DNA of 64,000 bases from contig NW_019028988.1 in NCBI RefSeq assembly GCF_002105155.1, positions 310,001 through 374,000 on the forward strand, read 5' to 3'. Under the pieces are notes generated by a model. The model was not told the origin of the DNA. It saw only the letters and a list, made by a program, of their open reading frames with translations, and searched no databases. Shown here in pieces: positions 51,755 through 63,422 of this stretch. The stretch comes from Lobosporangium transversale. Lineage: Eukaryota; Mortierellomycota; Mortierellomycetes; Mortierellales; Mortierellaceae. Each line of letters opens with the position of its first letter. Positions within the stretch are counted from its first letter, which is position 1. The translations under genes were made by a program, and so were the position numbers.

Positions 51755-54352
51755 TTAATAGCGGACACCCTAGATTGATGGATCATAGCAAGAAGACGTA
51801 AGGGATTAGCAAGTAAGCAAGCAAGAAAAAAAAAAAAAAAAAAAAAAAAAAACCAATTGTATTCATACCTGAACAACCTCAGGCCAAGTGAGGCGGATCT
51901 GCTCGAAAAGTTCGGGCTTAGTCCTAGCCAAAGCAGCAGGGTCCTCCGCCAGGCAAACAAAGGTGGTAGCCACACCACTGTCGATAACTGTGCCAACTGT
52001 GAAGACGATCTGGAGACCCATCACAAACCCCATGATTACAATTATATACGTAAACTGACCTCCACTATTGAATGAAGGCTCTGCAATGCGCATGTACAAA
52101 TAACTTGCTAATCCTGAGAGAACGCCACCCAAGATGGCGGCCATGCTCCAAACATTGCCAATGAGATTGTCGTTGATGATCTGCTCCACACCACGGTCCT
52201 GTAAAATGGTCCATGTATCCTTGGCAGCCTGGATGTATGGCTTTCCGTAGATAGCAACTTGAGCAAACGCATATTTGTTGATAAATTCTGCAATACCCTG
52301 AATACAGGCTAATATGCAGTCGATCAAGCAAGCAATAAACGCCATGATGCCGTCGCTATCTCCGCGAGCCATGTTGGCAATTGCACGAAGGGTCTGAATG
52401 ACGGCGATGATGAGTGATCCGAAGCAGATACTACCGATCGAGGTGGTGCAGGATCGTTTTAAACTTTCAATTGTAGGGGACTTTGTCATTCCTTGAGGAG
52501 ATCCCTTCATAAAGTAATAAGTCGCATAAACACCACAGACAGTCGTGTGGACAATGTTGGCAAGCACTTGTGAGGTCCAGTAAAAAGAGAAGAAGCAGAA
52601 GACAATGAGGACCTGGAGCTTAGCGGGAGCTGAGCGGGTGACAGGGTCATAGTAGAGATCGTATGTGCCTGCAATGACTGTCATGAAGTAAATCGAATAT
52701 GCAATTTGCAAAAACAGACCCAAGAAGGCAAGGGCAAAGGTTGCGGGGTATTCTTTGGAAATTGCGGTAACAGTCGAGAGCATCACACTATGAGGATAAT
52801 ACGAACGGTATAATTCATTAGAGTCTGTATGTTCCAATAACTCTATATTTGAACTCCACTATCGCCACTATTTTTTGTTGTAGTCAATTTAAGATAGTGG
52901 CGAAAGTTATTCCGGAATCCTGCAAGGATATAAAACATCAGAGCTCATCCAATCATTCAATCCGCAAATGCTAAGATACATGGATCCAGAAACATAATTT
53001 TGTCTTGGTCTTCCACAGCCACTCAGTCTTAAGCTTTGAGGAGGATGTGTGGTCAAGAAATATGGTGGGAGGAACTTAGCCTTGTGGTAAGTTGACAAAT
53101 ATCTTTCTTTTAACAAACAAATGATGTACACAAATGATGTATACAGATGATGGAATAACTATGTATTCATTTGTTGATCAACTAAGTTTTGTAGCATGAG
53201 GAAGATGGTGAAAATAAAAATAACTCGATGTTCATACATCAATGCTCATTCGTGAATTACAACAAGTCCATTGGATTCGTTGAAGAGATGAAAAGTCTTG
53301 GTTACAGTGGTAGCTGTATCGTTAGTGCTGTAGTAAAAAGTACATATCGATTGCTGTAGTTCACAAACATTAAACTCCCCCGTTCTCAAAAAAAAAAAAG
53401 GTTTTCAACTTTGTCTGGTGCCTGAATTGCAGTTATTGGGATTTGTCTTACTATTCTCACTCATACTTCCGCCTTTTTCCTCCTGAAATCCAAAATAGAA
53501 TTAAGTGTCCAATCTTTTCTCTGCTGAAATAATACATGTGCTCATGCTAATGTCTAACCCGTTGACCTGATGATACCACTATGTAATCATTTCATTACCT
53601 TGCAAAAGGAATGCGGCTTTTCCAGTAGAACCACATCGTGGCATAGAGGACTCCAAAAATCAGTCCAATAATACCAGCAAACCAGATGCGGAGGTAGAGG
53701 TAGTAGAGCGCAACTGCAAGGTAGAGGATGATACTCAATGCAAATGTGACCTACATTGAGAAAAGATGATATCAGCATCAGCATCTAATACAAGTTGTCT
53801 TTTTTTTTTTTTTTTTTTTTTTGCCAACTCCCGGCTACGAACCTTGATAACCTGACGAGGAAAGGCTTGGGTTAAGAAGTAGTAAGCAACACTAAAGATG
53901 GCACCAACAGCAATCGAGATGAACAACGTAATCAAGCCACTTGTCGTAAAGAAGCCTAACAGAGGTCCACCGCCAGCTCTGCCTCCATTGCTATTACGAT
54001 GGTCAATGACGTTGCGGATTGCAAAGTAAGAGAGGACGACAAAACCAGCGAGTTGAACCAAGAAAAGAACGAATGCCCAAAGGTCGTTATATTTAGGTTT
54101 TGGATTGAATTTTGAAGGAAGGCCTGTATCAGGATTTATGGAGCCATCATATGATGGAAGTGTGGGCTGGCCCTGAGGAGCAAAGTATTGCTGGTTATTT
54201 TGTGGTGGAGGTGGCTGCAGATTCCATTGTGGCTGTCCCTGTTGGGGTGGATAGTAAGGCTGAGGTTGTGCGCCATACTGGTAGGGTTGCTGTGGGCTAG
54301 GGGGATACTGATGTTGTGGGAAAGGTTCGTTTGGAGGAGGATATTGAGCCAT
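51755..54352 (-). CDS. PNS1: PNS1 choline-transporter-like (SLC44) membrane protein
   Basis: Four exons in phase: 54352-53843, 53750-53599, 52787-51869 and a 15-nt terminal exon 51769-51755, about 531 residues, normal for fungal PNS1. The N-terminus is Pro/Gln-rich and cytosolic. About ten membrane segments follow, starting with WAFVLFLVQLAGFVVLSYFA near residue 100. Family motifs include WKSRIPFASVML across the long 811-bp intron, the RSCTTSIGSICFGSLI region, and GVATTFVCLAEDPAAL near the C-terminus. The last exon adds GVRY, matching the usual ...VVQGV ending; reading through instead gives a TGA one codon later, so the protein differs little. Members are plasma-membrane proteins related to choline transporters, though fungal PNS1 has no proven transport role. 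The last intron contains an A28 run (51825-51852) and the first a T22 (53801-53822). Confidence 0.9.
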
Positions 54353-54944
54353 AGTGTAGTATTGCTATCCCTTTGCGGGAGTGTGTATAAATGGAAGTGA
54401 ATGTGGTATGAGGAAGGAAAGTAGAGAAGGAAAAATAAAAAAGAAGACACGAGCCGTAACTTATTTTTAAAATAAAGATGAACTTTTGGATTTCAACAAT
54501 GGAGTGGCTCAGCTTAGTGGAACGTCCGTCATTCATTGTTCCCTTACGCCCTGCCCTTTAGTTTTTCCTATCTTGTCCCGTGGCTGTTGTTCTTTAGTGT
54601 CCATCATCATGGTAGATGTTTGGTTATTTTTAAAACTGTTCGATTTTGCTCCATCATTTATTAAGTTGTTCTATTGTCTGATCGTAACGCTTGCGTATTC
54701 AAGTTTCTTGCAATCGCAGTATCATGCCTTTGACTCGTTCACGGATCACATCATTCGCACACTCGATCGACTCGGACACATATGGCGGGTGTACATGGAC
54801 ACTATTCATAATATGTATAACCTTGTCGTCGGCTGTGCTCTCGACCGGAATGCACTTCTACCATATTCATTTTCAAAAAAGAGTTATAAGTTGAAATATC
54901 TCGGTTTATTTAGGAATTTACAACCATTTAATCATGTTCTTCTT
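54353..54944. other. Intergenic between PNS1 and the Gemin6-like gene
   Basis: About 0.6 kb that includes the PNS1 promoter. A plus-strand frame here (54486-54959) shows no recognisable protein and is of a length expected by chance. Confidence 0.5.
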
Positions 54945-55445
54945 TCATACTGTACGTAGCATGGCTACCAGTCTGTTCTTGCGAGACTGAATATCTGCAG
55001 GATCGTAGAGTTTGCGTGAAATATGGGCAATGGAATCCATCTCTTCCAAAGTTAGACGACCAAGTCCTTTATTATCTATCATGCATAGTCCGAAATATAT
55101 TATTAGTTCATGTCAAATCGGTCATTTTTTGTGTCTCATTCTGTAATAAAATATAATACCTTGAAATTCCAAGTCCTTCATAGCATGCATTCGTACCGCC
55201 ACCATAGTCCAAACACTACCCAATACGCTTCGCTCATTTGAAGGAATGGAGGGCTGCCGCTCTTGGGAACGCTCCTGGTGATAACGCTGTTGTTGAAGAA
55301 TAAGTACAGTACGTGTTTCTGGGTCGACAGTGTAAAGATATCCTGAATACATCTTTTCATTGAGCATTGTGACGTTACAGAAGCTTCCAAGTTGGACGTA
55401 AATCTCTCGTAGAGTGTTTCGGAATAATTGCCATTCTTCGTTCAT
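54945..55445 (-). CDS. GEMIN6: Gemin6-like subunit of the SMN complex
   Basis: Two exons, 55445-55160 and 55075-54945, encode 138 residues. The first 90 residues fit an Sm-like fold: an N-terminal helix (WQLFRNTLREIYVQL), then YSGYLYTVDPETRTVLIL, which matches the Sm1 pattern of Gemin6 (GW...DP....VL), and after a variable Gln/Arg-rich loop VWTMVAVRMHAMKDLEFQ as Sm2. The C-terminal helix (LTLEEMDSIAHISRKLY) is extra. Gemin6 pairs with Gemin7 to mimic an Sm dimer while the SMN complex builds snRNPs. Similarity is by pattern rather than strong identity, so another LSm-domain protein remains possible; the presence of a Gemin7-like gene in the same window gives mild support. It diverges from the CCDC130 gene with 140 bp between start codons. 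Confidence 0.65.
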
Positions 55446-55585
55446 GCTGATTAGGATGTAAAGGAAATGAACTTCAAATGAAGTGACTGTAATAAAATAT
55501 CACAACTGTGCCACCCAACCAGCACTAAAACTGTTTTTTTTTAAGTCCTTCTATTATTCTTGCACATTGCATCTTTGTACATTCC
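55446..55585. promoter_or_regulatory. 140-bp bidirectional promoter region
   Basis: Lies between the start codons of the Gemin6-like gene and the CCDC130/CWC16 gene. Two genes of RNA splicing are thereby placed head to head. A T8 tract lies near 55533-55541; no TATA box is evident. Confidence 0.5.
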
Positions 55586-56168
55586 ATGGCAGAGCGTAAA
55601 GCGACTAACAAGTACTATCCGCCAGACTGGGATCCCTCTAAGGTAAAACTCATAAATAAAAATAAGAAATAGAACGATAAACGAAAGAACAAAGTAATAA
55701 ATATCACCATTTCTATCAATAGGGTTCAATAAACACCTATGTTGGTCAGCATCCATTACGGGACAGAGCCAGGAAGCTTGACCAAGGGATTCTGGTTGTT
55801 CGTTTTGAGCTGCCATACACGATTTGGTGCAACCAATGTGACAATTCAATAGCGAAAGGTAGGCCTATCGCCCTTTAGTTTTCCATTTTCAACAGATTTT
55901 ACTTATGATATCAATAAACATCTTAACCAACATCTTTTTTTTTTTTTTTTTTTTTTTTTTTGCTATAGGTGTCCGTTTCAATGCCGAGAAGAAGAAAATT
56001 GGGAACTACTACTCTACGCCAATCCTCAGTTTTCGGATGAGGTGTCATCTTTGCAGCAACTGGTTCGAAATTCAGACAGACCCGAAGGTGAAAACCTCGT
56101 TCTTCTTGCTTGACAATCTTATCAAATCGAATCAAGTTCATCATATCTGATATGTTGTATCCTTTTGT

Positions 56169-56203
<35 letters not shown>

Positions 56204-56971
56204 TTATTATTATTACTATTATTGTTATCATTATTATCACTATTATACATTCAATTATATTAGAATGCTTTGTATTTAGTTACAGCCGGAGCAAGAAAAA
56301 AAGATGAAGATTTCAACGCTTCCGACAATGAGACTCTAGAACTCGATTCGCCCGAGGAGCTGGAACGGCGAGTTAACGACAAGTTTGCACAGCTAGAACA
56401 CGCTCAAAAGGATGTTCTTAAGGCTCAGCAAGGTGTAACACAATTGACAAGGCTTCAGCAGCTCAATGACCGGCAATGGAGCGACCCTTACACCCAATCA
56501 CAAAGACTTCGTAAGGGATTTCGAACAGAAAAGAAACAGCGGCTCAAAGCCGAAGCGGAATGTCAGGCCATAGCAGATCGTGTTGGCCTGACACTGAAAG
56601 TTTTACCCGAGTCACAACAGGATCGCGATGTAGCCAATAAGACTGAGTTTGCCTCGGGACAAAAAGATCTGCTGGAAAGAAAGTTGAAAGAGATTAAATC
56701 TGGTGCATTGTTTTCGAAGAGCAAAGGCGGTAGTAAAGCAAAGGGTCTTGTCAAATCACCTGGCGTATCAAAGTCATCAGATAAAGTCGTACGGGATCTC
56801 GCTTCTGTAGTGACTACTAACACGCTACTTCAGGTTGACCCATTTCTTATTGGAAATCATAACTCTGGCTCGTCAACTACTGCTCCTATTGTTATAAAGC
56901 CAGCACCAGTCGCCAAGACGCCCTTAGTTTCATATGGTGGCGATGAGTCAAATAGCGATGATGGGCTGTGA
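55586..56971 (+). CDS. CCDC130: CCDC130/Saf4-type CWC16 splicing factor
   Basis: Four exons in phase (55586-55642, 55723-55858, 55969-56087, 56264-56971) give 339 residues. The start [17 protein letters not shown] and [20 protein letters not shown] are those of the CWC16 family. Two CxxC pairs (WCNQC near residue 57 and RCHLC near 93) form the zinc site, with [18 protein letters not shown] between. The HPLR..ARKL.QGIL form and the VTAGARKK segment place it with CCDC130/Saf4 rather than YJU2/CCDC94. The second half is charged and coiled ([18 protein letters not shown]), then basic and Ser-rich, ending SDDG. CWC16 proteins join the spliceosome around the first catalytic step. Intron 2 contains T25 (55937-55961); intron 3 contains a TAC/TAT microsatellite. 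Confidence 0.92.
56169..56203 (+). repeat. (TAC)n/(TAT)n microsatellite in an intron
   Basis: About twelve TAC units followed by degenerate TAT units up to about 56,250, inside intron 3 of the CCDC130 gene. Confidence 0.9.
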
Positions 56972-57016
56972 TAATCTCAGCTACTTGATATCATGTAGAT
57001 TGCAATATGCGGGTGC

Positions 57017-57053
57017 GCGGAGCAAAAGTGGTTTGCTCCGCTTGTACAATAAA
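57017..57053 (+). terminator. 3'-UTR hairpin and poly(A) signal of the CCDC130 gene
   Basis: GCGGAGCAAA (57017-57026), loop AGTGG, TTTGCTCCGC (57032-57041) is a perfect 10-bp stem. AATAAA follows at 57048-57053, 77 bp after the stop codon. Confidence 0.55.
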
Positions 57054-57145
57054 GTATTCCGATTCAACCGCTAAATATCCCTTGTTTATAGTGAAAGTTA
57101 GCCAGAATTTATTAAAGTTCATCGAGAAGCTTTCTAGGAGCAGGT

Positions 57146-58178
57146 TCAAGGTTTGATTGCGCGCGACTCGGCTCTTTCTGCATCTAGCTCATGAACCCAG
57201 GCGGTTACCATGGGATGCTTGAATTTACCACGGGTCCCAGCAAAGAAGTCCTCCAGTACCGTGGCCTCGGCTGCATGCATCAACAAAAAAATAAAAACAA
57301 AAATGTTATAGAGAAGATCTTAATTTTTGCTGATTCTGAGATCATCAACCAACTTACAAGTTTCATATTCTAAAGCCTGCATGATCATCTCAAATTTGTC
57401 AAAATCCTTGACCAAATGTGCTTCGGGTGTGTTAGCAGCCTCATACTCCTCCCATAGTTCAGAGATTTCTTGTGCTTGCATAGACCAGCCAAGCAGGTCA
57501 TGGCAAAGATGATGCATGGCATTCTATTATTACATAAGGCAAAACGTGCGAGGATAGTTGATCACTTGTCGGCTCAGTTTTGGAGTCTTCAAGTTGGTCA
57601 AATTTATCTGCTCAAAGTAAACTAACTCGGTTGCGCATACCCTTTCACGCGTACGCTTATCCTCAACTGTAATGCCATCATATGGTGTGATGTCGCCCTA
57701 TCAATGCATTCAATAACATTCAAGCGTGTGAAGTTAATCATACAATGGATAATGATGGATCCAGAGATTGCTCCTATGATCCCATGATGCACATACTACT
57801 AAGCTCTCAGCAAGATCATGAACGAGAGCCATTTTGATACATCTATCTTTGTTGACCCCGGCAGTCTTTTCATCGATCAAAAGCGCCATTATGCTCATCC
57901 TGTACATATGGTCTGCAATCGATTCTGCTGGCTTGATACCATGGTTAATCCATCCTGTTCTCTTTGTGCGCTAGAGGTATATAAAACTTTGTCAGTGATA
58001 TTATAGGCCGCCAAAACGCGTTGCATACCTTTGAGCCCTTTTGTATTCACCTTTAGTTTCTCAACAGTGTGAAGGAACTGGAGTGTCCCTCTGACTGAGT
58101 GAGCCTTGTACTCGCGATTTGAACTAGCATGCGTCTTTCCTGCACTTTGGAGTTCCGTGATGCGGGCGACAACATTAG
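57146..58178 (-). CDS. HDDC2: HDDC2-type 5'-deoxynucleotidase (HD domain)
   Basis: Exons fitted in phase: one ending at 58051 (start not fixed, about 58178), then 57970-57797, 57697-57641, 57523-57358 and 57270-57146. Family motifs occur in order: [18 protein letters not shown], the metal ligand region [16 protein letters not shown], the HD motif in [15 protein letters not shown], the TPYDG loop, the second half NAMHHL with [19 protein letters not shown], and the C-terminal [11 protein letters not shown]. These proteins hydrolyse deoxynucleoside 5'-monophosphates with a divalent metal. The first exon has no in-frame ATG; it appears to begin at an acceptor (GTCAAG) preceded by a T/A tract (58201-58227), so an upstream exon is missing from my model. 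The 98-codon frame at 58582-58286 could supply it (splice after about 58297 would keep phase), but the donor is weak. Confidence 0.85.
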
Positions 58179-58285
58179 CTTGACAAGTTTTTTATTTGTT
58201 TATTTTTTTTAAAAAAAAAAAAAAAAAGAAAGAAAAAGGTTAATTCACTATAAATAATAATTGTCACTAAGCAGACGTATAACAA

Positions 58286-58582
58286 CTATTTAACGCTACG
58301 TTCTTCAGGTGATCCTTCCAAGACCTCCAATAACTCTCCATCGTTGAGAGTATGTGGATCTGTGACAAGCTCGCCATTGAAGTCAAGACGAATCAAGGAA
58401 ACAATGGCATCCTCTGATAGGTTGGCAAGGTTCTTGGCGGTGCTGTAAAGCCCTATCTGATCGATTTGCGGCAGGATGCGAATCGAGTTGTCGTGCACTG
58501 CTCCGTTGTACTGGAGTTTAACAACAGGTGATGCCAACAAGTGAGAGGACCCCACTGCGATTGTCTCAGAGAAAGAATCCAT
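58286..58582 (-). CDS. Small ORF of 98 codons, possible 5' exon of HDDC2 or separate gene
   Basis: An intact frame beginning MDSFSETIAVGSS directly after an in-frame stop, ending GELLEVLEGSPEERSVK. The composition (regular hydrophobic spacing, acidic C-terminus) is that of a real protein, but I recognise no domain. It is 108 bp upstream of the first HDDC2 exon on the same strand, with a T/A tract between, which is the usual look of an intron in this window. It may be the N-terminal part of the HDDC2 gene or an independent small gene. Confidence 0.4.
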   Translation of the reverse strand: MDSFSETIAVGSSHLLASPVVKLQYNGAVHDNSIRILPQIDQIGLYSTAKNLANLSEDAIVSLIRLDFNGELVTDPHTLNDGELLEVLEGSPEERSVK

Positions 58583-59979
58583 TTAAACTTTCCTTTTTCC
58601 CTCTGCGTTTACTTTCTGTTGCTCCTGCGGAGAAATGTTCTTTTCGCTTGGGAATGTACAGGAAGAAATGAATGCCAGTTTGAAAGGATCGAATTAAGGT
58701 GATGTGGCGTTGCTGTGAATGCATAAATGCAAGAAAATAATTTTGTTTTTTATCCACTAACATAGACCCGAAGCAGTCATCCAACTGTAGTAAACGTAAA
58801 AAGAACGCGTCTTTAAACAATTTATCGGCCATATACGATATAGTTAGTCAACCCTACAAGGCGTGGATTGTTGCATCTTATGACTCTAAGCACATTGATA
58901 ACGCAGTTGATCATGGGATTGGTAAAGGTGAGCAAGGAGCAATAAGCAGTCGATGCAATGGATCCAAAGCTGCTACTCACTATCACAAATAAAGCGGAGC
59001 ATTGCATCAACTCTCTAAGGAACGATTCCATCGGTTTAAACATGATATGAATTACAATGCTCCATCCAGACAGCCAGATTTCGGATCCAACTTATGACTT
59101 ACACACTAAGCGTAACACTCCTATCTACCTCAAAGTTCACAATCGCTGGTACTTCGTAGTACCTTCAAAAAACACGCAGCTAGCGTAAACAAATGAGCAC
59201 GCTTTGAATTATATACGGGCCCAAAGCTTAATATAGATATCATAGACGCCGAGAAGAAATTCAAGTAAGGAGGCGTTGAGGAAAAAAAAACTCGCGCTTT
59301 CGACTATTGGTTAACGTCATCTGATTCAAAAGAGCCAATGGAATAAGGCAAATTGCACTTCAATGCTTGCCTCTTCCTGTTATGCTGAAATAGTTAAGAT
59401 GGGCTGCAAGTGCGGGTGAAATAAGGTTTTCCTACGGACGATGTATGCTTTAAGCCTTGTGTAACCCTCCATTACCACTGCAAACGCTGTGGATGTTTTC
59501 GTTTTTTTAAAAGAGGCATTAGCCTTGAAGTTTTGTCTGAGGAATAAGCATAATACTATCTCACTGAGGTGGCAGGGTCCTGGGTGTTTGAAACAAATCA
59601 TCAGGCTAATAAGCAAAACATATCCCATGGTCCCACCTTCCTTTTTACCAAGCGGGATGAGTTCGAACATGCACTGTGCAGTTGTGGCTTGCTGCGTGCT
59701 ATTAAAGCCCCGCGTTGTTCCCTCATTAATATAAATATATGATTATTTTGCCTGCTTCTCTTTTTTCGTTTTTCTTTTTGGTGGTTTTCTTTTTCTGCTG
59801 GTGGTTGGGTTGTTGGTTTTCTGGCTTAGTCTTACCCTCAACTCATCCAACCCTACTCTCCACTCACACTCTCCACTCACACTTTATCAATTGACTACAC
59901 ATAAAGCGAACCTTTGACTTTTTTTATCTTTGTGCTACACATAACACAACACCTACCATTGACTCATTCCAAAAGCGCA
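58583..59979. other. Divergent intergenic region upstream of AMP deaminase
   Basis: About 1.4 kb. Minus-strand frames at 58832-58566 and 59043-58822 are not convincing. The right 230 bp are C/T-rich and include a tandem 14-mer, CTCTCCACTCACAC, twice near 59,856-59,883. Confidence 0.5.
59730..59737 (+). promoter_or_regulatory. TATA box candidate for AMP deaminase
   Basis: TATAAATA about 243 bp before the start codon, followed by the pyrimidine-rich leader. Confidence 0.45.
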
Positions 59980-62900
59980 ATGTGTAACCACCATTTTGAT
60001 GCTTCCAATGGAGAACATGTCCATGACCACCACAAACCGAATGTCGAACAAGACCAGCCCAATGCTATGAGGGAGGACTCTTTCGAGGTGCCAGACAACT
60101 CAGACGAAGGCCTTGCAAAGGACCACGCCCTTGAGAATGAGCATGAGAACACACCTTTTTACTCTTATCATAATGAGAAGGCTTTGATGCTGGTAAGATG
60201 CAATGGATTACTGCTTACTACTGTATCTTTGACTTTCTGTCTGAAAGCGTGAGAAAGCGTTATGCTTTTGCCTTTTCCGCTCGCAGGGACCACCACTTTG
60301 TGACCTGGAATAATTTAATTTTGTTTGAACATTATAAAGCGATTATTTACAGTTTCTCTTTTTATTTCCATTTCCACGTTCTCACTAACGTCATACGACA
60401 ATTTGTCTTTGTGGATGGGTTGGATTGTCAATCACTGATTTATAGGAAGATAACAAATATCTCGCTCATGAAACCCACACTCCTTCCAAGTCTATCATTT
60501 CAGGACTAGCCACATTACCTAAAAAGAATGCTGTCATGCTTTTTGACAAAACACCAGAGAATCTCCGCAAACTTGATGCTGACGCAGGCATAATGGACGA
60601 GACTAAGTTTGAGGAAAACACCAAGCCCAACTTTGCACCTAATGATGAGATCACGCTTGAACTCCAGTCTCTGTACACTAATTTCCAGAAGTGCCTTGAT
60701 CTTCGCGAGAAGTACATGAAAGTCTCATGTCAGCGCGTGGGTGACGACCCACGCGATAAAGATAGCTGGGAAATTTACCCTCCACCTCCACCTCCTTCCT
60801 GGCCTACTACCGAATATAAGGCACGGGTTCCTGATGGCCCCAATAGTGTTGGTAGTGATTTCGTCCGCGAAGATGTAAAGATCCCTGGTCCCTGTGACCA
60901 TGTCTTTGAAATGGATGATACTGGCGTCTATCAGGTAATGTAGGAGGTTTTTTTTTTTTTTTTTTTTTTTTTGCAGCAAGCAGTATACATTTGGTTTTTA
61001 TGTAAGTATCACTAGAGTGTTGCTTACTGTCACAATTAATTCTTTACCTTTAGGTATATGCAAGCCAGGATGCTCTCGTCAAAAAACAGCCTATTGTACA
61101 AGTCCCCACTCCCAAAGAGTACTTTGTTGACCTCGACTTTGTCCTCTCTGTCATCTCTGACGGTCCTACTAAAAGTTTTGCTTTCCGACGGCTCAAGTAC
61201 CTTGAAAGCAAGTGGAACATGTATATCCTATTAAACGAGTACGAAGAGTTGGCGGAGGCCAAGCGTGTACCCCATCGTGACTTCTACAACGTTCGTAAGG
61301 TTGACACCCATGTGCATCATAGCTCATGCATGAATCAAAAGCACCTACTTCGCTTCATCAAGTCCAAGATGCGCAAAACTCCTAATGACGTCGTCATCTT
61401 TCGCGATGGCAAGGATCTAACCTTGGAAGAAGTGTTTAAGAGCTTGAATCTCACTGCCTATGACCTGAGCATCGACACTATGGATATGCATGTGAGTTAC
61501 TGTGCTTTTCAAGAATGTCTTACCAACTATTATATATTTGACTTCATTCTAATACTGCATTGATTGCTTACTCTCATGTAAATATAGGCGCATAAGGATT
61601 CATTCCATCGCTTCGACAAGTTCAACTTGAAATACAATCCGATTGGCGAATCTCGTTTGCGCGAGATCTTTATGAAGACGGACAACAAGATCAAGGGTCG
61701 TTACCTAGCGGAGATCACTAGGGAAGTCATCTCAGATCTAGAGCAGAGTAAATATCAAATGGCGGAGTATCGCATCTCAATCTATGGCCGCAGTGAGACC
61801 GAATGGGATAAACTTGCAGACTGGGTGGTTGACAACAAGTTATTCTCGCCCAATGTGAGATGGTTGATCCAGGTGCCTCGTCTTTACAACGTCTATAAAG
61901 CTACGAACTCTGTCGAAAACTTTGAGCAGGTTATCCAAAACATCTTCAAGCCTCTGTTCGAGGTAACACGCGACCCTACAAGCCATCCTAACTTACACAT
62001 CTTCCTCCAGCGTGTCATTGGATTCGACTCTGTGGATGATGAGTCCAAGGCAGAGCGCCGCATTTATAAGAAGTACCCATACCCGCGGGTCTGGAATACG
62101 TCTATGAACCCACCTTACAGCTATTATATCTACTACATGTTTGCCAACATGACGAGCCTCAATCGCTTCCGTCAACAGCGAGGATTCAGTAAGTTATCTT
62201 TTTTTTTTTTATTTATTTTTATTTTTATTTTTTTTTTAAGCTCCTGCATGTGGAGATCAACAACCCATTTTTTTTTTTTTTTACTTTTTAAAAGGCACTT
62301 TCGTATTTAGACCTCACTGTGGCGAGGCTGGCGATACGGACCACCTTACTTCTGCATTCCTGACATCGTTTGGTATTTCTCACGGAATCCTTCTTCGCAA
62401 AGTTCCTGCTCTCCAATACATGTATTACCTGACTCAAATGGGTATTGCGATGTCGCCCCTATCTAATAACGCTCTATTCTTGGATTATGAGCGCAACCCC
62501 TTCCCGGTCTTCTTCCATCGCGGACTAAATGTCAGTCTGAGCACTGATGACCCACTGCAATTTCACTTCACTAAGGAGCCTCTTATTGAGGAGTACAGTG
62601 TTGCTGCACAGGTATTTTTTTTTTTTTTTTTTTTTTTTTTCAATCACGATTAAAACTAGGGAACTTACTTTTCTCTATGTTTCTATGTTGCTAGATTTGG
62701 AAGTTATCTGGAGCAGACATGTGTGAAATCTCTCGCAATTCGGTCCTCCAATCTGGATTCGAAAACAAGATCAAGAAGCATTGGATTGGCAAGAAATGGT
62801 ATCTCCCGGGCGTCCAAGGCAATGACATGGAGAAGACTAATGTGCCCAATATCCGTGTCTCCTTCCGTCATGAAACATTGCGTGAAGAGCTGGATATGCT

Positions 62901-63327
62901 TCAGCGTTACTCTCAGTTGGCGCATCCCTCCATGTTCACGAACTTGCATCATGATTTGAGTAAGCGTATGGCTTCGAGCACAGCTTCGCCCGCCATCTTT
63001 GCTCACGGTAGTGGTATTGGCAATAGTGGAACGGGCCAATCGCTTGTTTTAGAATCGCCTTTTGCACTTAACCCCCAGAGTCCTCCGATCGGATGTGGAC
63101 CATTCGAGACGAGTGACATCGGTTTGCTGCAAATGCATCCTCACCTACCAAGAGCTTCTATAGAAACTAGCCGTGAAACTAGTGGTCATACCAACGTGAT
63201 GACGGTCGCACACCAATTGGGAATGATTTCAGTAGTATCAGGCGTCTCGGAGATGGCTGAGCGTGCTGCCGCCAAGAAGAGAGAGAGAAAGCGCCTTGCT
63301 GCAGAACAGAAAGTGGAATTAGAGTAG
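59980..63327 (+). CDS. AMD1: AMP deaminase
   Basis: Six exons in phase: 59980-60192, 60446-60934, 61054-61491, 61588-62188, 62295-62611 and 62695-63327, about 896 residues. The N-terminal 230 residues are variable, with a His-rich start. The catalytic TIM barrel begins near 310 with the metal-binding [20 protein letters not shown] (His320, His322), continues through [11 protein letters not shown], the HCGEAGD motif after intron 4, and [15 protein letters not shown] with the paired Asp residues. [20 protein letters not shown] and [10 protein letters not shown] close the core. The enzyme converts AMP to IMP and ammonia in the purine nucleotide cycle. The last 150 residues are Ser/Pro-rich with a basic end (KKRERKR), longer than in yeast. 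Introns 2, 4 and 5 contain T-tracts of about 24, 10-13 and 27 bases. Confidence 0.95.
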
Positions 63328-63375
63328 ATGTAACGCAACTAATTGAGCTATTCTCTTGCGAATTTGAAGTACCAA

Positions 63376-63381
63376 AATAAA
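63376..63381 (+). terminator. Poly(A) signal AATAAA
   Basis: Located 48 bp after the AMP deaminase stop codon in AAAATAAATTTTATT, which also reads as an A/T-rich 3' signal for the convergent zinc-finger gene. Confidence 0.5.
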
Positions 63382-63422
63382 TTTTATTATACACACGTAA
63401 CATAGCTACTGATTTTTATGCT

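Noticed and set aside
54486-54959. Plus-strand 157-codon frame
   Set aside because: No ATG-led, family-like content; overlaps the PNS1 promoter and the 3' end of the Gemin6-like gene; a length expected by chance in 64 kb.
59000-59043. Minus-strand frames at 59043-58566 as a gene
   Set aside because: Two unrelated short frames of chance length without splice signals linking them to each other or to neighbours.
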